A stretch of DNA of 36,334 nucleotides from a virus, in IMG/VR virus record IMGVR_UViG_3300021335_000042, positions 1 to 36,334 of that record; one strand, 5' to 3'. Of the stretch, positions 1-7,027 are shown piece by piece. Under the pieces are notes generated by a model, which saw only the letters and a program-made list of their open reading frames with translations, ran no database searches and was not told the DNA's origin. A program made the translations under genes and the position numbers. How positions within the stretch are numbered: position 1 is the first letter of the stretch; each line of letters starts with the position of its first letter.

Positions 1-68
1 CTGGGTACCACCCCTAAACAGCCAAGTTCGACGCTCTGGTAAACGCCTCTTCCTTGCACTATAAACAT
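1..68 (-). CDS. Possible 5' end of a gene running out of the window
   Basis: On the minus strand an ATG at 68-66 opens a frame (begins MFIVQGRGVYQSV) that stays open for 22 codons to the window edge. It lies about 33 bases downstream of a sigma70-like promoter at 101-128, which would transcribe it. There is no convincing ribosome binding site before this ATG, and an AAGGAAGAGG stretch lies inside the frame, so the true start could be further on or the region could be leader RNA. I do not recognise the peptide. Low confidence. Confidence 0.2.
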   Translation of the reverse strand, partial: MFIVQGRGVYQSVELGCLGVVP

Positions 69-92
69 CGACTAGCTAAGTCTTTGTTGCTT

Positions 93-110
93 ATGTTATT
101 AATATAACAT
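93..110. promoter_or_regulatory. Inverted repeat ATGTTA-N6-TAACAT over the -10 box, operator candidate
   Basis: Perfect 6-base half-sites (7 with the next pair) separated by 6 bases, covering the -10 box of the promoter at 101-128. The same half-sites with the same spacing occur at the -10 edge of the gp47 promoter (15562-15579). Placement over the -10 is what a repressor operator looks like; that it binds a protein is inference. Confidence 0.45.
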
Positions 111-128
111 CTTTATAGTAAAAGTCAA
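101..128 (-). promoter_or_regulatory. Sigma70-type promoter pointing out of the window
   Basis: Minus strand: -35 TTGACT (123-128), a 16-base spacer, -10 TATATT (101-106), each one mismatch from consensus. It would transcribe whatever lies left of the window. The -35 box overlaps the stop codon of the 28-codon gene at 125-211, and the -10 box sits inside an inverted repeat (93-110). Confidence 0.55.
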
Positions 129-211
129 CCTTTTTTTAATAAAAAGTTAATCTTTTTTTCACGATGCTGTTTGATTAGTTGCCTGAAGCACCAAAACGTG
201 AATCTGTCCAT
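125..211 (-). CDS. 28-aa basic small protein with perfect ribosome binding site
   Basis: Minus-strand ATG at 211-209 is preceded by AAGGAG (219-224) at a 7-base spacing, the best ribosome binding site in the left part of the window. The product starts MDRFTFWCFRQL and ends in a Lys-rich tail before TGA at 127-125; it is strongly basic (Arg, Lys, His) with one Cys and one Trp. No signal peptide or membrane segment is evident. It lies after the capsid-operon terminator and has its own late-type box (289-295) and a structured leader. I do not recognise the family. The start signal is the main support; a chance frame of this length is possible. Confidence 0.5.
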   Translation of the reverse strand: MDRFTFWCFRQLIKQHREKKINFLLKKG

Positions 212-237
212 AACACTTCTCCTTGTTAAAGGTTAAA

Positions 238-282
238 GTGCGTTCCTTCGCATTATGCTACTTCCGTCCCGTAGGATGAACG
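238..282 (-). ncRNA. Structured leader RNA upstream of the 28-aa gene
   Basis: On the minus strand a closing pair CGTTC (282-278) / GAACG (245-241) encloses a hairpin CTAC (274-271) / GTAG (261-258) with loop GGGACGGAA. An alternative pairing TGCG/CGCA (252-249 with 242-239) would compete with the closing stem. The element is GC-richer than its surroundings and sits between a late-type promoter and the small gene's ribosome binding site. From memory, very similar leader sequences recur in marine T4-like cyanophage genomes (Rfam classes such as wcaG or PhotoRC come to mind); I cannot verify which, if any, this is. Confidence 0.4.
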
Positions 283-288
283 TAATAA

Positions 289-295
289 TATTTAG
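289..295 (-). promoter_or_regulatory. Late-type promoter box CTAAATA
   Basis: Minus strand CTAAATA immediately downstream of the gp23 terminator, the same box that precedes the gp48-like gene on the plus strand (16490-16496). It would start a new transcript through the structured leader and the 28-aa gene. Confidence 0.4.
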
Positions 296-297
296 TC

Positions 298-324
298 AAA
301 AAAATAGGCCCCGTAGGGCCTATT
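298..324 (-). terminator. Rho-independent terminator after gp23
   Basis: Read on the minus strand: a perfect 9-bp stem AATAGGCCC/GGGCCTATT with a 4-base loop, followed by a run of seven T. It lies 20 bases after the gp23 stop codon and ends the head operon. Confidence 0.9.
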
Positions 325-344
325 TCTAATTTCTTCTTAAGCTA

Positions 345-1507
345 TTACTGGAATGTAACGTTACTGATGTTAACTTCGCCTAAGTAGTCTGCTGCGTTAC
401 CTAGAGATGACGCAGTGTTGTTTAGCTCAACATATCCGTAACGTGTCATGAAGCTGACAGTTGGCTCGAATGATGTTGGATCTAGTACAACACCTGAGCT
501 CATTAGTGGGATGTATGGGCAGTAGAATGCCGCTGCATCTGATTCACTTGAACCTTTGTAACCAATAAGTACAGGCTTAGTATCTGCTGCATATGAATCA
601 ACATATACTTTCATTGCGTTGTTTAGTGTACCAACCATTTTTGTGTTAGTTGGTGCTTCAAACGCACCTTCAGTTGTTCTTGCGAACGCTGAAGTTGTTG
701 CAGACTGAAGAATTGTAAGCGCAAATGGGCTAACAACTGCCCAGTTACCAGCACCGCGTCTTGTGCGCTGTGCAATTTTGTTTGCTACTCTGTTGATAAG
801 AACTGCTAGTGCAGCATGTTCGTCACCAACAAATGTTGCAGTACCGCTTACTGCTGCTTGGTTGTATGTTTCTTCAGTAGCAGCTAGTGAACGTAGAGAT
901 GCTAGGATCTCTTGATCAATTTCAGCAGTAATTTCTTGAGCCAAAGCAGCCATAATTTCTGCTTCAACGTCAATGCCGTGTTGTGCCTGAGCATCCTGAG
1001 CAGATTCAAAAGTCCAGCGAGCTGATAGCTTTCTGGTTTTTGCTTCTACTGTTTGCTTCAAGATCTGGATGCTTAGTTTATTACCAGCAGCACCTTCTAG
1101 TGCAGCAGTTGCATTTGCTTTACCAGCATCTGAACCTGCTTCGTCACCTGAATAACCAAGTGCGATCTTAATGGGCTAAGTGCTTCCTCACCTGCTGTAG
1201 CGTCATCAGCTGTATCGCTGTAACGTACACGTAGAGTGTGGATTTGACCCACAGGACCAGTCATTGGTTGAACACCTACGATATCGTTGGCGATCACTGT
1301 TGGCATAACACGTCTGATCACTGGTAGAATCACACGGTTTAATGTTGCTACATTACCGGCAGAAGTTGCACCAGCAGTTGCAGTCTCAGCCAAATACTTA
1401 CGAGTATTTTCTAAGGTTGAGTCCATAACAGCTTTCTTTGTGCCTTGAAGGCCTTCTAGAAGTGCAGTTTTTGTTTCCTGCCAGCGACCTGTTAATAGTT
1501 CTGACAT
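345..1507 (-). pseudogene. gp23: Major capsid protein gp23, interrupted by a one-base frameshift
   Basis: HK97-fold major capsid protein of the T4 group, which forms the head hexamers. Two reading frames share the gene: 1507-1097 (starts MSELLTGRWQETK) and the frame used from about 1172 to 345 (ends NISNVTFQ). Reading across 1175-1173 with one extra base (AGC CCn ATT AAG) restores a continuous protein of 387 aa, passing from EEALSP into IKIALGYSGDE. A gp21-type cleavage site (YLAE before TATAG, about residue 41) would release the propeptide. AAGGAG precedes the start. The break falls in a short C run, so a sequencing or assembly error is the simplest reading; a genuine mutation in an essential gene is unlikely in a living phage. 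It is 16 bases after gp22 and is the last gene before the terminator. Confidence 0.92.
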
Positions 1508-1522
1508 TTTTTTCTCCTTAAA

Positions 1523-2614
1523 TTAAAGTCCCGCTAAACGACGAATGTCAATTACGTTCTCGTCGCTTGCGTTTTTACTAACGTTAGTTGTTTCACGGTT
1601 GCCTGTTACTTCTGTGCCTTCTGTTAATTGTGCCTTCTGCTTCGCTGGACTCTTTCCATCAATTACTGATGGTAGATACTTGTCAAATGCAGAACGTAGT
1701 TTTGCAGTTTGAACTGATTCCAGTAAATCTGTCATGATTTCTTTTTGGTCCTTGCTTAAAGGATCAATAAGTTCATTAATTGTGTCTTTGCGTTCAGTAG
1801 CTTCAATAATTTTCTTAATTTTAGCTTCTTTTGCTTCTACAATAGTTTTTCCTCTAGAAACCTCTGCCTGTGTTTCTGCTAATTGCTTATCTTTTAGTTC
1901 TAGAACTTTCATAAGTTTAGCAGTTTCAGACTTTTCGTTGAGGTAACTGTTAGTGTATTCTGAAGCAAATGCTTCGAATAGTTTGCGACCGAAGTCGTTT
2001 TTACGTGCATCTTCAATATCTTCTTTCAATTGTGTCATTTCCGCTGTAAGAGCTTTGCTGACTGTTTCAGATACTGCTTTTGCACTTCTATCGATAAAGC
2101 TCTTACGAACTTCGGCGAATTTAGTTTTGGCTTCTTTAACAAGTTTAACTTTAGTTTCTGCCAAATCTTTTTTGTCTTCGTAAAATTCTGCAATTTCTTT
2201 AGCAAGTGATTCTACTACAAATTCTTCTAGCTTTGAAAACTTAGCTGCAATCGCTTTTTGATCTTCGTGTAGCTCAGAAACTTCCTTTTTAAGTGATTCC
2301 ATTACGAACCCTTTAAGTAGATTTGCATTTTCACGCATTGCAACAGCATACTTTGCTTTAGCTTCGGCTAACTGCTTGCGATCATCAGCAAATTCTTCAA
2401 TTTCTGATGCAAGACGCTCAGAAACCATTGTATCAATAGCTTCTACCATCGTTGCTTTATCATGCTCATATTTTTGAGCAAACTCTTCACGAAGCTCAGC
2501 AGTTACCTGCTGACGATTTTCTTTAATCTTAGCTTCCCAAGCTTCTTCAATTTGTGTACGCACTTCTTCTGTAACTACATCGTTTTCAAAGAGTGTTTTT
2601 AGTGCATCCAACAT
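1523..2614 (-). CDS. gp22: Prohead core scaffolding protein gp22
   Basis: Internal scaffold of the prohead, which would be degraded by gp21 during maturation. The 363-aa product is almost entirely charged helix (Glu/Lys/Ala heptads from about residue 15 to 300), with repeated units such as AxEIxEFxEDxKxLAE near residues 70, 115 and 140, and a short basic/hydrophobic C-terminus IDIRRLAGL. T4 gp22 is shorter (about 270 aa), and the extra length looks like duplication of the coiled-coil segment. GAGGAG precedes the ATG. It sits between gp21 and gp23 in canonical order, with 13 bases to gp21. Identification rests on order plus coiled-coil character. Confidence 0.88.
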   Translation of the reverse strand: MLDALKTLFENDVVTEEVRTQIEEAWEAKIKENRQQVTAELREEFAQKYEHDKATMVEAIDTMVSERLASEIEEFADDRKQLAEAKAKYAVAMRENANLLKGFVMESLKKEVSELHEDQKAIAAKFSKLEEFVVESLAKEIAEFYEDKKDLAETKVKLVKEAKTKFAEVRKSFIDRSAKAVSETVSKALTAEMTQLKEDIEDARKNDFGRKLFEAFASEYTNSYLNEKSETAKLMKVLELKDKQLAETQAEVSRGKTIVEAKEAKIKKIIEATERKDTINELIDPLSKDQKEIMTDLLESVQTAKLRSAFDKYLPSVIDGKSPAKQKAQLTEGTEVTGNRETTNVSKNASDENVIDIRRLAGL

Positions 2615-2627
2615 ATTATTCTCCTCA

Positions 2628-3254
2628 TTATTGGAGTCTGTTGATTATATTAATCAAAGATTCTTTTAAGTATTTTTGTGCCTTTGCATCGTTTTTTGTT
2701 GCCTGTGCGATTTCATATGCCTGCATACCGCCACGAGCATTCATCAAATGTTCGTAGATAGGTGTAGGATAAGCGCCTGGCGCACTTGGCTGCGCCACAA
2801 CGTCTACCGTAATAATTTCAAAATCACTTACTTCGCCTGACCCGTCTTCTCTTACGTTGCCAGAACCTCTAGAGCTGACGCCAAGTTTGACGCCAGCTTC
2901 TAGCATAGTTTTCACTAATTGCCCCATTGGGGTCGGTAGGATTTTTAATTTTCCATAACCGTTTGGGCCATCCATCCACATTTCTGTAATCATATGACTC
3001 ACACGATCTAAGTTTATATTAAGTCCTTCTGGATGATCTACTTCGCCGAGAACACTATAACCTCCGCTTACTTGATCATTGAGAGTTTTGACAGCCCTGC
3101 CAATTTCATTCACAGGATACACACGCTGATTTGCATTGCGTACACCACCTTGGATACAAATACCTTTCATAAAAAGGTCTTTGCCTTCATTAGCAGACTC
3201 TACGACCATGTTTGCTTGGTCAAATGTCAAATGCTCTCGTAAATAGTTATTCAT
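2628..3254 (-). CDS. gp21: Prohead core protease gp21
   Basis: Serine protease that processes the T4-type prohead, cutting gp23, gp22 and core proteins after Glu. The 208-aa product has the family layout: an N-terminal beta segment GICIQGG (31-37), the His motif GEVDHPEG with H74, the Ser motif GVSSRGSG with S127/S128, and a following acidic strand (ITVDVV, D151). Length matches T4 gp21 (212 aa). AGGAA precedes the ATG. It lies between the acidic core protein (15 bases upstream) and gp22. Its predicted cleavage site can be seen in gp23 (LAE). Catalytic roles for these residues are inferred from the family. Confidence 0.93.
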   Translation of the reverse strand: MNNYLREHLTFDQANMVVESANEGKDLFMKGICIQGGVRNANQRVYPVNEIGRAVKTLNDQVSGGYSVLGEVDHPEGLNINLDRVSHMITEMWMDGPNGYGKLKILPTPMGQLVKTMLEAGVKLGVSSRGSGNVREDGSGEVSDFEIITVDVVAQPSAPGAYPTPIYEHLMNARGGMQAYEIAQATKNDAKAQKYLKESLINIINRLQ

Positions 3255-3269
3255 CCGTAGTTCCTAATA

Positions 3270-4154
3270 TTAGCCGCCGATGACTGGTTTTGCATCTGCA
3301 CCAGTTTCTTTAGTTGACTTAGCTTTCTGTCCTTTTAGAGACTTACTTGCTTTGCCACCTGGTACATTTACGTTACCTGCATTGTCTTCTTTTGGGCTAT
3401 TTGCAGTACCACCTGTAGCTTCGCCACCTTGTACTAGGTTGCTTGCGGTGCCGCCCATGTCGTTTGCACCGGCTACTGGAGATGCTGCATTCACACCGTT
3501 TTCGGTGTTGCTTGGAGCGCCGACTTTTTCAACGTACTCACGCATCACGTCTAGTTCGTCTCTTTCTTCGACTTCCTCATCTGAACCTTCATAAGCAATT
3601 GACTCGTCTTCGGCTTCTTCGTCGCCCATGTCCATGTCGCCTTCTTCATCGTCCATGTCCATGTCGCCTTCTTCGTCGCCTTCTTCGTCACCCATCATTG
3701 CTTCGAATTCTGCTTTTAGTTCGTCTAGGGCATCTTCTAGGTCTTCAACACGATCTTCAATCTCGCCTTCACCTTCTTCGTCACCCATATCCATTTCGTC
3801 GTCAGCTGGTTCCATGTCCATTGCCATAGCATCTGTTGGGTCATCGCCCATTTCGTCATCAGCTTCAACTTCAAATTCTTCTAAATCAAAGTCTTCTTCA
3901 ACTTCTTCGTCGTCTGACTCATCAACTTCTTCGTCAGTTGCTTCGTCAAGGTCTTCTTCATCTGACTCATCAACTTCTTCATCAGTTGTTTCGTCTAAAT
4001 CTTCGTCATCTTCTTCTAAATCATTTTCTAAGATGTTTTCGTAAATTTCACGTGATTTTTCTACTACAATCTCGTGGAAAAGCTCTTCTGCGCCTTCTTT
4101 ATCTTCGTTGATAAGACGCTCAAGCATTTCTTCAAACTTGTTGCGATCTGCCAT
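3270..4154 (-). CDS. Acidic prohead core protein (gp67/gp68 position)
   Basis: 294 aa. Residues 1-45 form a helical head (FEEMLERLINEDKEGAEELF and following VVEKSREIYE) resembling the short T4 prohead core proteins gp67/gp68. Residues about 46-205 are extremely acidic, with duplicated units EDLDExTDEEVDES (two near-identical copies, DNA about 3915-4015) and alternating GDMDM/DEEG runs (3620-3690). Residues 205-294 are a Gly/Asn/Ala/Lys-rich linker ending in basic KASKSLKGQKAKS. It occupies the place of T4 genes 67/68 between portal and protease. The acidic part may act as internal core or DNA mimic before proteolysis; that is inference. AGGAG precedes the ATG, and a late-type box GTTAAATA lies at 4200-4207. 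Confidence 0.75.
   Translation of the reverse strand: MADRNKFEEMLERLINEDKEGAEELFHEIVVEKSREIYENILENDLEEDDEDLDETTDEEVDESDEEDLDEATDEEVDESDDEEVEEDFDLEEFEVEADDEMGDDPTDAMAMDMEPADDEMDMGDEEGEGEIEDRVEDLEDALDELKAEFEAMMGDEEGDEEGDMDMDDEEGDMDMGDEEAEDESIAYEGSDEEVEERDELDVMREYVEKVGAPSNTENGVNAASPVAGANDMGGTASNLVQGGEATGGTANSPKEDNAGNVNVPGGKASKSLKGQKAKSTKETGADAKPVIGG
3915..4015 (-). repeat. Tandem in-gene repeat encoding acidic units
   Basis: Two roughly 48-base near-copies inside the prohead core gene, both encoding EDLDE-T-DEEVDES. Divergence between copies is mostly silent (A/G swaps), which shows selection for the acidic peptide. The low-complexity sequence also creates long Ser-rich shadow frames on the plus strand. 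Confidence 0.7.
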
Positions 4155-4199
4155 TTTTTTCTCCTATAAATGTTTTACCTATGGTAAGGCTGTCACTAT

Positions 4200-4207
4200 T
4201 ATTTAAC
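4200..4207 (-). promoter_or_regulatory. Late-type promoter box GTTAAATA
   Basis: Minus strand, in the 108-base gap before the acidic core gene, 45 bases from its ATG. It shares TAAATA with the T4 late box TATAAATA and matches the box before gp25 (21335-21342). It could drive core protein, gp21, gp22 and gp23. Confidence 0.4.
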
Positions 4208-4262
4208 ATAGAGAAGAAAATATACGTAGAAATAGGCTCAAAACGAACCATTTTATAAAAAA

Positions 4263-5015
4263 TTAAGAAAAATTGAACATTTTTTGAAAATCTTCAATAG
4301 TAATATGTGTTAAATTATCAAATTTATTTAGCTCGTCAGGTATATAGTTATCAGGTGCTATAACTCTATAAAATTGAATATTAGGATGTTCCTTTACTAC
4401 ACTTACTGTTTGTCTTAACCAATTACCGAAAAAAGTTGCTCCATCAGCACTTTTTTTATAATTAGGACTATCGGCGAAAATATTATTCAATTTTTTGCCG
4501 CCGTCTAAGCCTTTGTAATCAAAGCCTAGTATAAAGATTTTTTCATATGCATGTTCTGCTGCCAACCATAAAGCTGTAGGACCTGAACTCCACCCTTTAC
4601 TAGGATGAAAATAGTTTAAATTTTGAAAACGTTGGTATGCTTTGTTGTAATTTGTCCATACTTCGTTGTGATGCTGATAGCCAGACTTTGCAATTTCTAA
4701 AATCATTTTGACATCAACTGCTATAAGATAATCGGGTCTAAAAGTTCTATATACAGCATTGCAAGCGTAAATCTTGCCTACATGTTGTAAATCTTCTAGG
4801 TCAATAGTATTTCTACTTGTTCCGTTACCTAATACAAAGGCCATTTTTAAGGCAGGATGTATTTTAGGACGTTTTGTAGTAAGTTGCTTTACGGGGTCGT
4901 ATGCTTCGTTAGTTTTTGCAGATTTTTGCCGCCCAGCTTGCTTTGCTGCTCGCCGTTCATCTCTAATTTTTTTCCACTGAGATTTTGAGTATAAACTTTT
5001 ATCTAACTTTGCCAT
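4263..5015 (-). CDS. DUF115/MptE-like Rossmann protein in the head cluster
   Basis: 250 aa. Residues 1-45 are a basic, Lys/Arg-rich tail (SQWKKIRDERRAAKQ). A Rossmann-like start FVLGNGTSRNTIDLEDL (about 60-76) follows, then IYACNAVYR, a PDYLIAVDVKM strand and a late motif SSGPTALWLAAEHAYEKIFI-LGFDY. These are hallmarks of the DUF115 / 6-hydroxymethylpterin pyrophosphokinase (MptE-like) fold and of related sugar-transferase-like phage proteins. The substrate is unknown. Its ATG overlaps the stop of the upstream 82-aa gene (TAATG), so the two are translationally coupled. Sitting among head genes it may modify a virion component or simply ride along. Fold assignment moderate, function unknown. 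Confidence 0.6.
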   Translation of the reverse strand: MAKLDKSLYSKSQWKKIRDERRAAKQAGRQKSAKTNEAYDPVKQLTTKRPKIHPALKMAFVLGNGTSRNTIDLEDLQHVGKIYACNAVYRTFRPDYLIAVDVKMILEIAKSGYQHHNEVWTNYNKAYQRFQNLNYFHPSKGWSSGPTALWLAAEHAYEKIFILGFDYKGLDGGKKLNNIFADSPNYKKSADGATFFGNWLRQTVSVVKEHPNIQFYRVIAPDNYIPDELNKFDNLTHITIEDFQKMFNFS

Positions 5016-5263
5016 TAAACACCGGCAGCGGCTGCTTGTGCTGCTATTCCATACATCTGGCGAACAAAATTTAATTCTTCTGCTTGCTCATTATTATGTA
5101 GCTCACTTGCTTTCCTTGCACGGTTGATCTGACGTAGCGTCAGTCTAGTTTTACGTGTATCATTGTCATCTACAATTGACTGATCGTAGTTAGGATCATA
5201 GCGGTCGTCTTCGACCGGTTCCATTGTTTCTTTATCGTAGTAAAAAAGTTCACGTAGTATCAT
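5015..5263 (-). CDS. Conserved 82-aa head-cluster protein
   Basis: 82 aa with an acidic N-terminus (MILRELFYYDKETMEPVEDD), a central basic helix RKTRLTLRQINRARKASELH and an Ala-rich end. As I recall, proteins of this form follow the portal gene in T4-like marine phages, where T4 itself carries gene 67; a role in head assembly is inferred from position only. Its ATG is just 5 bases after a perfect late box TATAAATA (5269-5276). It overlaps the downstream DUF115-like gene by one base. Confidence 0.65.
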   Translation of the reverse strand: MILRELFYYDKETMEPVEDDRYDPNYDQSIVDDNDTRKTRLTLRQINRARKASELHNNEQAEELNFVRQMYGIAAQAAAAGV

Positions 5264-5268
5264 GTTAG

Positions 5269-5276
5269 TATTTATA
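5269..5276 (-). promoter_or_regulatory. Perfect T4 late promoter TATAAATA
   Basis: Minus strand, between gp20 and the 82-aa gene. The box ends 5 bases before the ATG. T4 late transcripts start about 6 bases after this box, so the mRNA would begin at or next to the initiation codon. It could serve mainly the genes further down. Confidence 0.55.
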
Positions 5277-5278
5277 CC

Positions 5279-7027
5279 TTAGATTACCTGTTCGCCGCCT
5301 GGCGCTGCTGCTGCTCCGCCTACATTTTGATCTGTAGCAGTATCGGGTGGTGCTCCTTCTGGACCTGTTTCTGCGCCGCCTTCAACATCAGCTATATCTT
5401 CTGCGCCGTCTAGATCTGCACTTATGCCTGCAGAGCTTATGCCAGCAGTCCTCATTTCACCTGCTGCATCTGCACCCATGGGTTGTAAGTTTTCATCATT
5501 TTCTTCACGCCAAAGACGTTCGTTTTCTGCTATTTCTTCTGCGCTTAACCCTAAGAAACGTTTTAAAACAAACCTATTTGACATAAATGGTACTGCTTGA
5601 ATTTGTCCAAATGTTGGTATTCTAGCATTATCTAATTCACTTTGTCTATATGCAGCAAAGTTTTGCGGGGCTTCAAAATCAATATCAAACATTGCTGTAT
5701 CAATATTAATTCCTTTTTCTAATAGATAACGTTTAAATTCTTGGTTAAATTCTTCAACAATAAGTCCTTGTAACCGTTCACAATAATTATTAAATCTTAA
5801 TTCTTGTATGTAAGCAGTGCCGACTCGTCCGTCATTGTATTGGCTAGCACCGTCATCAGCCCCTGTTGGTAGATAAGAGGAAGGAATTCGTAAGCCGCGT
5901 ACGAGCTTATTAGTAAAATATCTAAGATCATCAATTTCGCCAAGGTTTGTTCCTCCTGGTAGTGTTTCGACTTTTGATCCACGTCCTTCAGCAGTTTGTG
6001 GGAAGAAGTAGTCTTCGTTGATTGACAGTGGATTGTATGCTGAGTCTATGACATTCTGGCCGCCTCCTGTCGCCGATGGGATACGTCTTTGGTGTATTTC
6101 CGTTTTAACACGCTCAACAAACTGCATAGCAAGGTGTGAAGGCATGTTACCCACATCAACGTAGAACACTCTACGTTCCGGTGCTCTTTGCACACGGTAG
6201 ATAATAATTGCATCCTCAAGCAATTCTTTTTGCTTGTAAACTTTAAATACGCTTTCTAATAATGAATTACCAAAAGGATAGTTATTATCTAGTCCTTCTG
6301 ATAAACTAAGATGAACTACGTGTTGCGCATCGATTGCAACTTCACCTTCTTGTAATTGGAACCTTCCACCTTGTGCAGAATTATTAGGAACACCTACCAT
6401 TCCGCGGACGCCACCTTGTAGATATCCTGAGCCGCCTCCTGTTATGTTTCCGTTTGTTTGATGAGGAGTAGTTGCAACTAAGTCTTTAAAGTTAAAAGCA
6501 ATGTCTTTAATGATATATTGCTCTGGTTTCCTGCCTTCGCTTTCATTAACAATAATTCTTGTTACTTTAGCAGGATCAACATGAAACCATTTTTTTGTTT
6601 CCGGATCTCTTAAAAATATAGCATCGCCGTACTTAAAAGTATTTCTAAAAATACGGAACATTCTTGTTTCGAAATTATTTAATTTGCACCATTGTCTTAA
6701 ATATTGGCCGAGGATTTTTACTTCGCTATTAGTTGCTTTTTTGTTAAAGTTAAATTTAAAATTTGTAGCATTTTCTTCGTTGTCTTGTGTACAAAATTCA
6801 GCAAGGATATCGAGAGCAGCATTTACTTCTGAATCAAGATCCATCACATTATAATGTCCATATCGTTCAACACGATTTGGCGATCCAACGTAAACATCAG
6901 GTAGGTATGAATTATAATTAGACTTAGCAGGGCCTAATGAACCACTGTTACTTCCATTAATTGGGCTGTAACCTCCACTAATATTATTTGCTGTCGGTAC
7001 TGGCGTAAAATATTTTTTCCAACTCAT
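5279..7027 (-). CDS. gp20: Portal vertex protein gp20
   Basis: Forms the dodecameric portal through which DNA is packaged and to which the neck attaches. 582 aa (T4 gp20 is 524). Family-typical segments: RVERYGHYNVMDLDSEVNAA (about 53-72), YGDAIFLRDPETKKWFHVDP (about 132-151), YPFGNSLLESVFKVYKQKEL, and YRVQRAPERRVFYVDVGNMP in the wing/stem region. The last 60 residues are an Ala/Gly/Glu-rich low-complexity tail beyond the T4 length. The ATG directly follows the stop of the upstream tape-measure-like gene (TAAATG) with AGGAG inside that gene's end, indicating coupled translation. Confidence 0.97.
   Translation of the reverse strand: MSWKKYFTPVPTANNISGGYSPINGSNSGSLGPAKSNYNSYLPDVYVGSPNRVERYGHYNVMDLDSEVNAALDILAEFCTQDNEENATNFKFNFNKKATNSEVKILGQYLRQWCKLNNFETRMFRIFRNTFKYGDAIFLRDPETKKWFHVDPAKVTRIIVNESEGRKPEQYIIKDIAFNFKDLVATTPHQTNGNITGGGSGYLQGGVRGMVGVPNNSAQGGRFQLQEGEVAIDAQHVVHLSLSEGLDNNYPFGNSLLESVFKVYKQKELLEDAIIIYRVQRAPERRVFYVDVGNMPSHLAMQFVERVKTEIHQRRIPSATGGGQNVIDSAYNPLSINEDYFFPQTAEGRGSKVETLPGGTNLGEIDDLRYFTNKLVRGLRIPSSYLPTGADDGASQYNDGRVGTAYIQELRFNNYCERLQGLIVEEFNQEFKRYLLEKGINIDTAMFDIDFEAPQNFAAYRQSELDNARIPTFGQIQAVPFMSNRFVLKRFLGLSAEEIAENERLWREENDENLQPMGADAAGEMRTAGISSAGISADLDGAEDIADVEGGAETGPEGAPPDTATDQNVGGAAAAPGGEQVI

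Noticed and set aside
1-60. tRNA-like fragment (AGTTCGACG) at the left edge
   Set aside because: The T-arm stem does not pair and no acceptor or anticodon stem could be built; the partial reading frame is at least as likely.
1165-1180. Programmed frameshift in gp23
   Set aside because: The sequence at the junction (AGC CCA TTA) is not a slippery heptamer and no stimulatory structure is visible; a single-base error or mutation is simpler.
3280-4111. Long plus-strand Ser-, Arg- and Leu-rich frames opposite the acidic core gene
   Set aside because: They are shadows of the GAA/GAC-rich repeats; low-complexity composition, no ribosome binding site, and the minus-strand gene is well supported.
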